DNA of 64,000 bases from Vibrio aerogenes (GTDB lineage Bacteria; Pseudomonadota; Gammaproteobacteria; Enterobacterales; Vibrionaceae): the NCBI RefSeq assembly GCF_024346755.1, contig NZ_AP024862.1, positions 1,054,001 through 1,118,000 of the forward strand, in the 5' to 3' direction. A program made the position numbers and the translations under genes. The notes below the pieces were generated by a model, which saw nothing but the letters and a program-made list of their open reading frames with translations, was not told the DNA's origin and did not search any database. Positions 1 through 8,220 of this stretch are shown here, piece after piece. Position 1 is the stretch's first letter. Each line of letters starts with the position of its first letter.

Positions 1-1047
1 ACTGTTCGGATACTGTTCAAATTCAACATCCGTTACCAGATAACTGAAGTGGAATGCATTGGTCAGTCCCTGTGTCAGTGCGTAATCGATATCGGTTGCG
101 ACAGATGCGACATCAGAATCCTGCAGGCGGATGTTTTCCCGGTCAGCAAGGCTTAGTGTCATGGTATGTGAGGTGTATCCCGTCTCACTGTCGTTGGCCC
201 AGTTAAGATATTCACCTTTGTAGACCTGACGGGTCAGCGTCAGTTTGGCTTTCAGATCCGGCAAAGCCGACGGTTCCCAGAGAAACTTCATCCGTGCATT
301 GATATTTTTTGCATCATCGACGTCCGGCCCGTTATCCAGTTCAGTGGCGGTCTGCTTATAATTCATCCAGCCTTCACCTTTTCGGCCATCCAGTGCCAGA
401 CGAAATGCCAGTTCATCATCAATCAAAGGCCCGGAAACCATCAACGCCAGATTATTTTTCACATTATCATTTTTATAATGCTCCATCCCCATCCGCAGTG
501 CACTTTCCCACGTATAAGTCGGATCATTGGTTGATAAAACCAGCGCACCACCGATGGCATTTGTGCCCTGAGTCGTCGACTGGGGACCACGCAGGACTTC
601 AACCTGACTGACATCCCAGAGTTTACTCGGCGTAAAACTATAGCCAGACCAGGACTGAGTCACACCATCCACAATCGTTGAAATCCGTGCCCGTGAGCCA
701 CTGTAAAATGCATAGCCACCCAATGCAGCGCCTGTCCCGCTGATGCCACGGATGCTGATCGCCCCAAAACCACCGCTGACGACATTTGGTATCCGCGTCG
801 CCAGATCATTGGCGCTGGTCTCGCGGCCATTTTCAAACTCATCGGCAGAAATCACGGAAACCGCTGAAGAGGTATCGTTAATGTTCTTGTTGATTTTTTC
901 TCCAACAACAGTAATCACTGACGACTTCGAATTCGCAGGAGATTCAGCAAAAACAATTGCCGGTGCACACAGACCAACATGTCCTAAAACAGCAGCAATA
1001 CTCAGATTTAAATACTTTTTTCTTGTTGATAGTTTAACAGGCGTCAT
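1..1047 (-). CDS. TonB-dependent outer-membrane receptor, N-terminal 349 residues (cut by window edge)
   Basis: The reading frame starts at an ATG ending at 1047 and runs without a stop to base 1, so only the N-terminus is visible. Residues 1 to about 28 look like a signal peptide ending in a VFAES-type cleavage site. A TonB-box-like stretch (SSVITVVGEK) follows, then a plug domain with IRGISGTG and QVEVLRGPQS, then the start of the beta-barrel. The plug resembles that of the complete receptor at 5659-7722, so the two are probably paralogues. Outer-membrane ferric-siderophore uptake is inferred from the family and from the neighbouring ABC ATPase and NRPS genes on the same strand. A good Fur box lies about 90 bp upstream (1140-1158). 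The ligand cannot be told from sequence. Confidence 0.88.
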   Translation of the reverse strand, partial: MTPVKLSTRKKYLNLSIAAVLGHVGLCAPAIVFAESPANSKSSVITVVGEKINKNINDTSSAVSVISADEFENGRETSANDLATRIPNVVSGGFGAISIRGISGTGAALGGYAFYSGSRARISTIVDGVTQSWSGYSFTPSKLWDVSQVEVLRGPQSTTQGTNAIGGALVLSTNDPTYTWESALRMGMEHYKNDNVKNNLALMVSGPLIDDELAFRLALDGRKGEGWMNYKQTATELDNGPDVDDAKNINARMKFLWEPSALPDLKAKLTLTRQVYKGEYLNWANDSETGYTSHTMTLSLADRENIRLQDSDVASVATDIDYALTQGLTNAFHFSYLVTDVEFEQYPNS

Positions 1048-1139
1048 CCTATATCCTTTATAGCGTTCAATGTTCGGAGCACACTCCATCACATTCCAGA
1101 TATAACCCACTGCAGTGACAAACCGCTAATGTGAATACA

Positions 1140-1158
1140 AATCATAATTATTATCAAT
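1140..1158. promoter_or_regulatory. Fur box upstream of the left TonB receptor
   Basis: AATCATAATTATTATCAAT matches 15 of the 17 fixed positions of the Vibrio-type Fur consensus AATGANAATNATTNTCATT. It lies in the 180-bp gap between the ATPase gene and the receptor start, which fits iron-repressed expression of the receptor. Confidence 0.65.
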
Positions 1159-1227
1159 TATATTTATAAGCAGCATGTTAACACAGATAATGACCGGATA
1201 TCGCTAAAAATATTCATAAAAATGACT

Positions 1228-2076
1228 TTATCGATTCCCTTTGGGAATAACCATTGGCGTTCCACTCACCGGATCTTCGATAATCAAACTATTCAGGCCG
1301 AAAACCTGCTGAATCAGATCCGGCGTGACCAGCGATGCCGGATCGCCATGCGCAACAACCGCACCTTCCCTGACTGCAATTAAATGGTCGGCATAACGAC
1401 AAGCGTGATTCAAATCATGCAGGACAGCAATGACGGTATGACCGGATTCCCGGTTGAGCTGGCGGAATAAATCCAGCAGCTCGATTTGATGTGCAATATC
1501 CAGATAAGTCGTGGGTTCATCGAGCAGAATCACCGGCGTTTGCTGCGCCAGTACCATCGCAATCCAAACCCGCTGACGTTGGCCGCCGGAGAGCTGGTCC
1601 ACCATATGATCCGCCAGACCATCCACCCCCGTCACTGCCATCGCACGGGCAACGGCCTGTTCATCGTCTTCACTCCACTGGCGAAACATATTCTGATGCG
1701 GATAACGTCCCCGGGCCACCAGATCGGCCACTTTGATTCCTTCCGGTACATTGGCACTCTGTGGCAATAATCCCAGTGTTTTTGCCACATCCCGGGTCGG
1801 CAACGTATGGATATCTTTGCCGTCCAGATAAACCGTCCCCGCTTCTGGTTTCAACAGGCGACACAGGCTTTTCAGCAATGTCGACTTGCCACAGCCATTC
1901 GGTCCGACAATCACGGTAAATTGTCCGTCCGGAATATTCACCGTCAAATCCCGGCAGACCTGACGCCCTTCATAGCCCAGCGTTAACTCCTGACCGGACA
2001 GACGCACACGTTCACCCGCATTGGCCTGCGTCTCAGCCACCCTGTTTTCAGCGACTGCCACACCCTTTTCTTTCAC
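1228..2076 (-). CDS. Iron-siderophore ABC transporter ATP-binding protein (FecE/FepC/ViuC type)
   Basis: This is a 282-residue cytoplasmic ATPase. It shows a Walker A motif (GPNGCGKST), a Q-loop (LLPQS), the signature LSGGQRQR, Walker B (VILLDEPT) followed by the D-loop TYLD, and the switch histidine (AVLHDLNH). These are the hallmarks of the FepC/FecE/BtuD class that energises FecCD permeases. The start is GTG with GGAGAA a few bases upstream; the ATG two bases before it runs straight into a TGA. It begins 15 bp after the NRPS stop and is likely cotranscribed with it. The cognate permease and binding-protein genes are not adjacent but at 8221-11295, so the transport operon appears split by the receptor and NRPS genes. 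Confidence 0.93.
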   Translation of the reverse strand: MKEKGVAVAENRVAETQANAGERVRLSGQELTLGYEGRQVCRDLTVNIPDGQFTVIVGPNGCGKSTLLKSLCRLLKPEAGTVYLDGKDIHTLPTRDVAKTLGLLPQSANVPEGIKVADLVARGRYPHQNMFRQWSEDDEQAVARAMAVTGVDGLADHMVDQLSGGQRQRVWIAMVLAQQTPVILLDEPTTYLDIAHQIELLDLFRQLNRESGHTVIAVLHDLNHACRYADHLIAVREGAVVAHGDPASLVTPDLIQQVFGLNSLIIEDPVSGTPMVIPKGNR

Positions 2077-2091
2077 ATATTTCTCCGGTGA

Positions 2092-5000
2092 TTAATCATG
2101 ATCAGGTAACAGCGGTTCAAGCTGCTGCCGGATTGCGGATAAAGAAAGCACCGCCGCGTTTTCGGCTGCAAACGTATTCAACACCTGATGGGTGGCTTCG
2201 CGTAATAACGTCACCTGAGCCGGACTGTAGTGTTGTGACAAATAACTCATCAGAACCCTGATTTGCGGTTCACCATCCACCGTTTCTTCCATCACTTCGA
2301 ATTGCAGCCCCAGCGCCGCTTCCTGTTTTTCCGGATCGACCTGGCTGAATTTCACCCGGTAGCCTTCAGCAGAGACCAGACTACCATGCAGCTTATTCTT
2401 GGCATGCAGTTGAATCATCACTTCAAACATGTGTCCCGGCTGCTTGTCTTTGTCTGCTCCGAACAGTGCGGATTCCATCACATCCACCGGAATATCTGTG
2501 TAAGGCATCGAGTCATTGATGGTTTGTTTCACCTGCTGAATCATGTCACGGACACAGAGCTGGTCATCAGGCAACACCCGGTGCACGGCTATCGTGGTAA
2601 AATAACCAACCGTATCAAAAAATGCAGCATCCATTCGCCCGGAAACCGGCGTGCCGACAACCATCTCTTTGGTATTTCCCAGCAAATACAAAGATGAAAC
2701 AATCGCGGCATACACCACATTGAACAGCGAAGCATTATTGGCTCTGGCCTGCCGGTGCAACCCATCAGACACTTCGGGCTCAAGGCGGAACTCAACCCAG
2801 CCTCCTTCTCCTGCTGCACTTTGCGATGCAGGCTCATGAAGCGGATGATCTTCATCAAATACCGGCTGAGCCCATTGTGCGCCCTGCAGATGATTCAGCC
2901 AGAATTCCAGGTGCTGCTGATTAATGCCCTGCGCCGCTTGCTGTTGGGCATAGATATGGAAAGGCAATGGCTCTGAACACCATTCAGGCGCCTGCCCGCC
3001 GGTACGGGACTGATAAGCCTGAGCCAGTTCATCCATCATCAGATTCACCGACCATTCATCAAGCACCAGATGATGGAACAACATTGAAAGATACAATTCA
3101 CCCGCTTCACTGTCGCGGATAAAGCGCAGCCGCAGCGGCAATTCATGTGCCAGATCAAAGCCGTACGCGGCTTCGCGGTTCAGTGCATCACGGAATGGTT
3201 CTGACACCGTGTCTTCACTCGTCCGGAACCACTGATATTCATCCAGCTCACTGACTGACACAATGCGCTGCACCGGGCCATCACTACCCGCTTCAAAATG
3301 TGTCCGCAGCCCCGGATGACGAATCAGCAAATCCCGGAAAGCCTGAAACAGTGCGGGTTCATCCACACCATCAGGAAAATGCAGGGTGAATGGAATATTG
3401 AACACATGATTGAGCCCCATCGCCGCAAACTTCTGAACCACGGTCCACATGGCATGCTGTGCATGAGACAACGGAAACGGGCCGCTTTGCGGCTGTTCAC
3501 TCACACAAACAGGAGCCGGATGGGTTTGAACCGGAGAAATTTCATTCCCGTGTTCCGGCATCCCGCCACCAGATTGCCCGCTTCCCTGTACGATCGCATG
3601 CGCTGCCAGTGCCAGGGGTGTGGCATAGCGAAACAGATCATTCATCCGAATCTCAATCTGATGATCGTTCAACAACTGACCAATCACCCGGGTCGCGATC
3701 AAAGAGTGACCACCCATATCAAAGAAATCATCATGTTCGGTCATATCCGGCGCATTAAGCGCTTCGCGGAAAGCATTGAGAATCACAGGCAGAAACGCAG
3801 GGCCAGAAGAAGATGCGGAGAATAAATCCGGTTCTTCCGGCACAGATAAACCTGACAAAGCCAACTCAGCAGTGACAGACTCTCCGGCGCCAGTTTCGCC
3901 GCTTTCACAGGAGTGCATCCCATTTTCTGCCATGACAGGCTGAATATTGGCCTGGGAGTGACCACATACCGCTGCCGCCAGACGTTCCAGCAGCCAGCCA
4001 CCGGCATAAGCAGACAAGCTCTCTGCGGTGGTCAGCATCAGCGTATCTTCCCCCTGCGGACTAAGTACAACCGAACAAGTCAGTTCAAACGGAACAGACT
4101 GAACAGGCAACCAAAAACGCTGTGCCTGTAATCCGGCAAAATCAGCAGCCGGATCAGATAAAGCCATCAACAAAACCTGCGGCAGATGCGCTGCACCATC
4201 AGCCTGATAAGGCCGACAGTCCGAAGCCTGCATCTGTTGTGCTGCCTGACTGAGCAACGTATCTGGCTGTGAACAGTCCAGTGTCAGGGTTTTCAGGCCT
4301 TTCCCTGTCAGGCAACCATACAGAGCATCCACACTGGGAACCGCTTCTGCCGGTACGCAGACCCGGACAACCGGCTGGCCGCAAACAGCCGCAAGCTGTC
4401 TGGCGATAATCGTCGACAACACCGTCAGAACGGCCGCTGGAGTTTGTCCGGCTGACGCGAGTAAACCGGCCAGCGGTTTCAGATGCAGCGACACTGAAAA
4501 CTGTGCGCTGTCATGTGCGCCCGCCATCTCCCCATCCTCTTCCGCTGTATTGCGGGGACAGACACTGTTACGGACATGATTACGGGGACAGACACTTTTT
4601 ACCTCAGCGACGGCAGGATGTCGATTCAGACCCGGCACACCAGCTGCGACAATGGTATCGGGAAGCATCAGTGTCTGCGGATTCAGCTGTTCTGACATCG
4701 CAGGAAATGACACGGGTTGCCCGTTATAAAGTGACGCGACCATGCTGAAAAGCGAACCGGGGCTGGCTTTCGAACTCAGGATCTGGTGAATCACACCCCC
4801 GAGGATAAGCGCATCCGGTGTCATCAGAACAACGAACTGAATACCAGGCTGCCTTGCCAGATCAAATGGCCGTGCGCGCAGGCTTGCCAGACGTGCAACT
4901 GCCTGCTGCTCACCAGCAACAGGCTCTACAATAACCGGGGAAAAGTCAGCCATGTCAGTTTTATACAGGCCCATCTGATCATCAAACCGGTAAACCGTTC

Positions 5001-5406
5001 TCAGTGCCGGATGCTGCCGGCAGACCTGCATCAACGCAGTGACCAGCCGTCCGGTGTCTGTCCCTGCTGCGCCGTCTGCGGCCGCGACGGGCAACCGGTA
5101 AGCAACAGCGTACTGAACAGGACACGCCTGTGACTGCTGATGCAATAACCACAGCAAAGACTCCGCTTCATCAACGGGCCGCTTTTCAGCAGAAGCAGAC
5201 AGACCAGAATGGTCATCAACCGCTTGTTCGTTGACAGGATGTTCGTTAACAGGATGCTCGTTAACAGAATGTTCTTTAGCGGTATGTCCTCTGACAGAAT
5301 AAGCAGAGCCGGCAGAACGGTTATCGGTATCGGACAGAGAGGGTTGTTCAGTCTGAGCAGACCATGACACAGATGATTCAGACTGATGATGGCTTAATAA
5401 CGTCAT
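2092..5406 (-). CDS. NRPS protein, degenerate condensation - carrier - condensation, no adenylation domain (VibF C-terminal-half-like)
   Basis: The chosen start is the ATG at 5406, with AGGAAAA upstream; the frame stays open to a TTG at 5460. The product has 1104 residues. The N-terminus holds short repeats (VNEHP) at about 46-66. A condensation-like domain follows, whose HHxxxDG site is degenerate (IHQILSSK, about residue 235). A carrier domain (DMGGHSLIA, Ser near 568) comes next, then a full condensation domain with HHLVLDEW near 779. No adenylation, cyclization or thioesterase motifs are present. The order C-T-C matches the C-terminal half of VibF, whose last C domain joins the tethered acyl unit to an amine. 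The carrier must therefore be loaded in trans, or this protein docks to another synthetase. Around residues 270-285 the peptide SVCPRN occurs twice, encoded by a dispersed DNA repeat. Siderophore assembly is inferred from context. Confidence 0.85.
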   Translation of the reverse strand: MTLLSHHQSESSVSWSAQTEQPSLSDTDNRSAGSAYSVRGHTAKEHSVNEHPVNEHPVNEQAVDDHSGLSASAEKRPVDEAESLLWLLHQQSQACPVQYAVAYRLPVAAADGAAGTDTGRLVTALMQVCRQHPALRTVYRFDDQMGLYKTDMADFSPVIVEPVAGEQQAVARLASLRARPFDLARQPGIQFVVLMTPDALILGGVIHQILSSKASPGSLFSMVASLYNGQPVSFPAMSEQLNPQTLMLPDTIVAAGVPGLNRHPAVAEVKSVCPRNHVRNSVCPRNTAEEDGEMAGAHDSAQFSVSLHLKPLAGLLASAGQTPAAVLTVLSTIIARQLAAVCGQPVVRVCVPAEAVPSVDALYGCLTGKGLKTLTLDCSQPDTLLSQAAQQMQASDCRPYQADGAAHLPQVLLMALSDPAADFAGLQAQRFWLPVQSVPFELTCSVVLSPQGEDTLMLTTAESLSAYAGGWLLERLAAAVCGHSQANIQPVMAENGMHSCESGETGAGESVTAELALSGLSVPEEPDLFSASSSGPAFLPVILNAFREALNAPDMTEHDDFFDMGGHSLIATRVIGQLLNDHQIEIRMNDLFRYATPLALAAHAIVQGSGQSGGGMPEHGNEISPVQTHPAPVCVSEQPQSGPFPLSHAQHAMWTVVQKFAAMGLNHVFNIPFTLHFPDGVDEPALFQAFRDLLIRHPGLRTHFEAGSDGPVQRIVSVSELDEYQWFRTSEDTVSEPFRDALNREAAYGFDLAHELPLRLRFIRDSEAGELYLSMLFHHLVLDEWSVNLMMDELAQAYQSRTGGQAPEWCSEPLPFHIYAQQQAAQGINQQHLEFWLNHLQGAQWAQPVFDEDHPLHEPASQSAAGEGGWVEFRLEPEVSDGLHRQARANNASLFNVVYAAIVSSLYLLGNTKEMVVGTPVSGRMDAAFFDTVGYFTTIAVHRVLPDDQLCVRDMIQQVKQTINDSMPYTDIPVDVMESALFGADKDKQPGHMFEVMIQLHAKNKLHGSLVSAEGYRVKFSQVDPEKQEAALGLQFEVMEETVDGEPQIRVLMSYLSQHYSPAQVTLLREATHQVLNTFAAENAAVLSLSAIRQQLEPLLPDHD
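4553..4595. repeat. Two copies of the GGGGACAGACAC repeat inside the NRPS gene
   Basis: CGGGGACAGACACT occurs at about 4552-4565 and again at about 4582-4595, 30 bp apart and in the same frame. Each adds the residues SVCPRN to the NRPS protein. The same motif is dispersed in non-coding DNA at 7978-8175, 11566-11577 and 42440-42451. The spacing keeps the NRPS frame open. Confidence 0.75.
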
Positions 5407-5489
5407 AATAAGTTTTCCTGTATACCATCCTTTGTTGCTTACGAAGATCTTTGCCACCAAAGACCCTTTCCAACATAGATCGTTTTATA

Positions 5490-5600
5490 CCTATATTTTT
5501 TCAGACACATATCGTTTTGAAACAACAGTCGTTTTTAAACAAATGTCGTTTCAAACAATTATCGTTTGAAACAATTATCGTTTGAAACAAAATCGCTTCA
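5490..5600. repeat. Imperfect tandem repeat, about 16-18 bp units, upstream of the NRPS gene
   Basis: Five imperfect copies of a unit like ATCGTTTGAAACAATT run through the 252-bp gap between the NRPS start and the receptor stop. The last two copies are identical. It sits where the NRPS leader or promoter would be, so copy number could affect expression; that effect is inference. Confidence 0.6.
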
Positions 5601-5622
5601 CTGCATCGCTTGAACGCCGAAA

Positions 5623-5646
5623 ATACCGGCGTCTGAGCGCCGGTAT
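5623..5646 (-). terminator. Hairpin after the TonB receptor gene
   Basis: Nine-base arms ATACCGGCG and CGCCGGTAT flank a 6-base loop. On the minus strand the hairpin follows the receptor stop by about 13 bases and is followed by TTTTC, a short but usable intrinsic-terminator tail. Confidence 0.6.
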
Positions 5647-5658
5647 CAGGAAGCAGAT

Positions 5659-7722
5659 TTAAAAATCGTAATTGAAGGACACACCCACCAGCCGTGGCTG
5701 TTGCAAAATCGCACCTTCTTTATCGATCGTCGTGCCATTGGTGGTGCCGTAATAAATCACATCATCTGAATCAAACAGATTGTTCGCAAACAGCGTCACA
5801 CGGCCATTGTCGAAGACATAAGCCAATTGCATATTAGCCACGCTGTAACCATCCACTTTGCCTTCACTGTCATTATTCAGGGTGGAATAATAACCATCGG
5901 TGTAACGGACGTTACCACTCAGCTCAAAATCACCAAACCAGTAACGCACACCACTGGTTGCAGAAAAGCCCGGCGCTCTTGGTAATTCACTGCCATCATA
6001 ACCGGCACCGTATTCTTCAACTTTGGTTTTCATCAGGCCCAGGTTGACGAACCACTGTAAGTCCTGAGAAATCAGCCAGTTCGCGCCCGCTTCCAGACCA
6101 TAGGAGCTGGCTTTATCCGCGTTCACAATCACCAGATTGTTCAGGACCTGTAAATCATCGTAGCGGTTATAGAAAACGTTTGAGGTCAGCTCAACCTGAC
6201 CGTCTGCAAGCCGGTGACGGGTGAAGAGCTCATAGTTCCAAACATATTCCGGATCAAACTCGTAAGTCGTGAAGTTAGTGAATTCGACACCAGCGCCGCC
6301 GCTCTGATAACCACGTGCAACACTCGCCCCGTATGTGTTCTCACTATCCGCTTTCCAGGCCAGCGATAATTTCGGTAAAAAGGTTTGATACGACTCATCA
6401 AAGGACAACGCAAATCTTGGCGCGTTTCCGCCATGACGTTTACGATCTTCGGTCTCGTAGCGGGCGGTTGCGGTGACATCAACATCCTGCGTCACTGCAT
6501 ATGTTAATTCTCCGTAGGCAGAAGCCGTGGTTGTTTCATCGCGGAATGTCCCCAGACCATCGATCTCTTCATCCTGATCTTTGGTGAAATAATACAATCC
6601 GGTCAGCAGATGCACCCGTTGGTCAGCAGACTGATAACGCAGGCTGGGTTCGATCTGAAACTCATCTCCACTCATCGTTGCAGCATTTGTCTGTGCCAGA
6701 CGGTCAATATCAAAATCGGTATAAATGGTTTTGGCTGCAAATGTCAGGCTATCGTTGATTTGGTAATCCAGATCCCAGATTCCGCTGGTTGAATTGGTTT
6801 CAAACACCGGCCGGTAAGCAGAATAGCGGGTCCGGGGAACCGTACTGATCTGGTTTTCTGTCTGTGGGGCCCGCGTATCATAATTGGCAATCGTCAGCTT
6901 GGTTGAAAGGTCAGGAAGCGCTTCAGGTTCATACAGGAATTTCGCTCTCAGCGTGGTGGTCTGAAATTCACGTGAATCGCCCGCCGGTGAATAGGTCGCC
7001 AGATCAACCTCACTCAAACGTTGCTGACGCTCCGCAGTCAGACGCATCGCCAGCTGATTATCAATCACGGCACCGTTAAGCATTGCTGCAAACTGACGGT
7101 AATTCTGGTTTCCGGCTGAGGCTTTCACCGCACTTTCAAAATCATAGGTAGGATCGTTGGTCGTAATGACCATTGAACCGGCCATCGCATTACGTCCCTG
7201 AATATAGCTCTGCGGCCCAAGGAATACTTCTGTCTGTTTTACATCCCATAAAGACTGTGGGCCAAACGCAAGCTCATTATAAGAAAGGGAACGTCCGTCA
7301 ACCGACACATTCAGACGCGGTCGCACACCCGTCAAAAAGGAAACGGCGCCAAAACCCGGCCCGGAACCGCTCAGTCCGCGAATCGTCGCAACCGCATTTC
7401 CGTTCCCCACATCGACCACGTTGGGTGTGAGTTTCAGTAACTGTCCCGCTTCTGTGACATTAAGCGCTTTAATCTGATCATCATCATAAACGGCAACACT
7501 GGAGCTAGTTTGTTGCAATGTCCGCTGTGTTTTTTCTCCGTATACGGTGACGACCGGAATCTGCTGTTCTTTGGTCTGCGCCGGCTGACTCTGCGTGTCT
7601 GCGGCAACAGCACCCGGTGCGGCCATGCCCAGACAGACACCTGTCACCGCTGCGGATAATAAACTGAGTTGTTGCATGCCTTTTTTTGATTTATTTTTTT
7701 GCACGGTGTGCACTGCTTTCAT
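5659..7722 (-). CDS. TonB-dependent siderophore receptor
   Basis: This is a 687-residue outer-membrane receptor. The ATG at 7722 is chosen because AGGAG lies 8 bases upstream; the frame is open to 7824 but that part does not look like a signal peptide. The N-terminus carries a charged stretch, a hydrophobic segment and an AVAA cleavage site. A TonB-box-like PVVTVYGEK follows, then a plug domain (ATIRGLSGSG, QTEVFLGPQS) and a beta-barrel. The protein ends in a typical C-terminal strand finishing with aromatic YDF. A strong Fur box stands at 7872-7890. It lies between the permease genes and the NRPS gene, which fits uptake of the siderophore made by this locus, but specificity is not visible. 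Confidence 0.93.
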   Translation of the reverse strand: MKAVHTVQKNKSKKGMQQLSLLSAAVTGVCLGMAAPGAVAADTQSQPAQTKEQQIPVVTVYGEKTQRTLQQTSSSVAVYDDDQIKALNVTEAGQLLKLTPNVVDVGNGNAVATIRGLSGSGPGFGAVSFLTGVRPRLNVSVDGRSLSYNELAFGPQSLWDVKQTEVFLGPQSYIQGRNAMAGSMVITTNDPTYDFESAVKASAGNQNYRQFAAMLNGAVIDNQLAMRLTAERQQRLSEVDLATYSPAGDSREFQTTTLRAKFLYEPEALPDLSTKLTIANYDTRAPQTENQISTVPRTRYSAYRPVFETNSTSGIWDLDYQINDSLTFAAKTIYTDFDIDRLAQTNAATMSGDEFQIEPSLRYQSADQRVHLLTGLYYFTKDQDEEIDGLGTFRDETTTASAYGELTYAVTQDVDVTATARYETEDRKRHGGNAPRFALSFDESYQTFLPKLSLAWKADSENTYGASVARGYQSGGAGVEFTNFTTYEFDPEYVWNYELFTRHRLADGQVELTSNVFYNRYDDLQVLNNLVIVNADKASSYGLEAGANWLISQDLQWFVNLGLMKTKVEEYGAGYDGSELPRAPGFSATSGVRYWFGDFELSGNVRYTDGYYSTLNNDSEGKVDGYSVANMQLAYVFDNGRVTLFANNLFDSDDVIYYGTTNGTTIDKEGAILQQPRLVGVSFNYDF

Positions 7723-7871
7723 CTGAGATACTCCTGTCATACACACCCGGTCATCTTCGTCTGAGCTTCCCGGCTGCCAGAATCTGATTATAAAAAGAAG
7801 AATTGCTGAAAAAATGGTCATCACAGGTCTGCCAGCAATTCAGAATTGCTACTCTATGAAAACATGTTGAG

Positions 7872-7890
7872 AATGTAAAGAATTATCATT
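7872..7890. promoter_or_regulatory. Fur box upstream of the TonB receptor
   Basis: AATGTAAAGAATTATCATT matches 15 of 17 fixed positions of the Vibrio Fur consensus and lies about 150 bp upstream of the receptor start codon. Confidence 0.75.
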
Positions 7891-8220
7891 TGCATTTAAT
7901 GATTTTATTCAACGGCATGCAATCCGGTATCACCTTGACGCCATAATCATTACGCCATAGTGCGGTGCGCCAATAACCGGGGACATGGAACCTCGGTGGA
8001 ACCTTGTCTGTCCCCGTAAGCTCCCATAAGCTCCGGAACCTTGGTTGAAATTGAGTTGAAATTAGCCTGTCCCCAGAAGCTCGTTCTGCCTGTCCCGAGA
8101 AACATGCGGCGTCTGTCCCCGTATGCTCGTGCGTCTGTCCCCGGAAGTTTGCCGGAAGTTTGTCTGCCCCAAACGCTGAGACTAAGCGCTGCTGATGCAG
8201 GAAGTGACAGAGCCGGTTCA
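7891..8220. other. Repeat-rich intergenic region with about seven TGTCCCCG-type motifs
   Basis: The 330 bp between the permease stop and the receptor promoter hold about seven imperfect copies of the CTGTCCCCG (GGGGACAG) repeat between 7978 and 8175, in both orientations. A 111-codon frame on the minus strand overlaps the permease stop (TGATG), but it reads through the repeats and shows no domain. I treat the region as non-coding repeat DNA. Confidence 0.6.

Noticed and set aside
3298..3825. Plus-strand frame of 175 codons inside the NRPS gene
   Set aside because: Antisense to a clear carrier/condensation region, with no domain or start signal.
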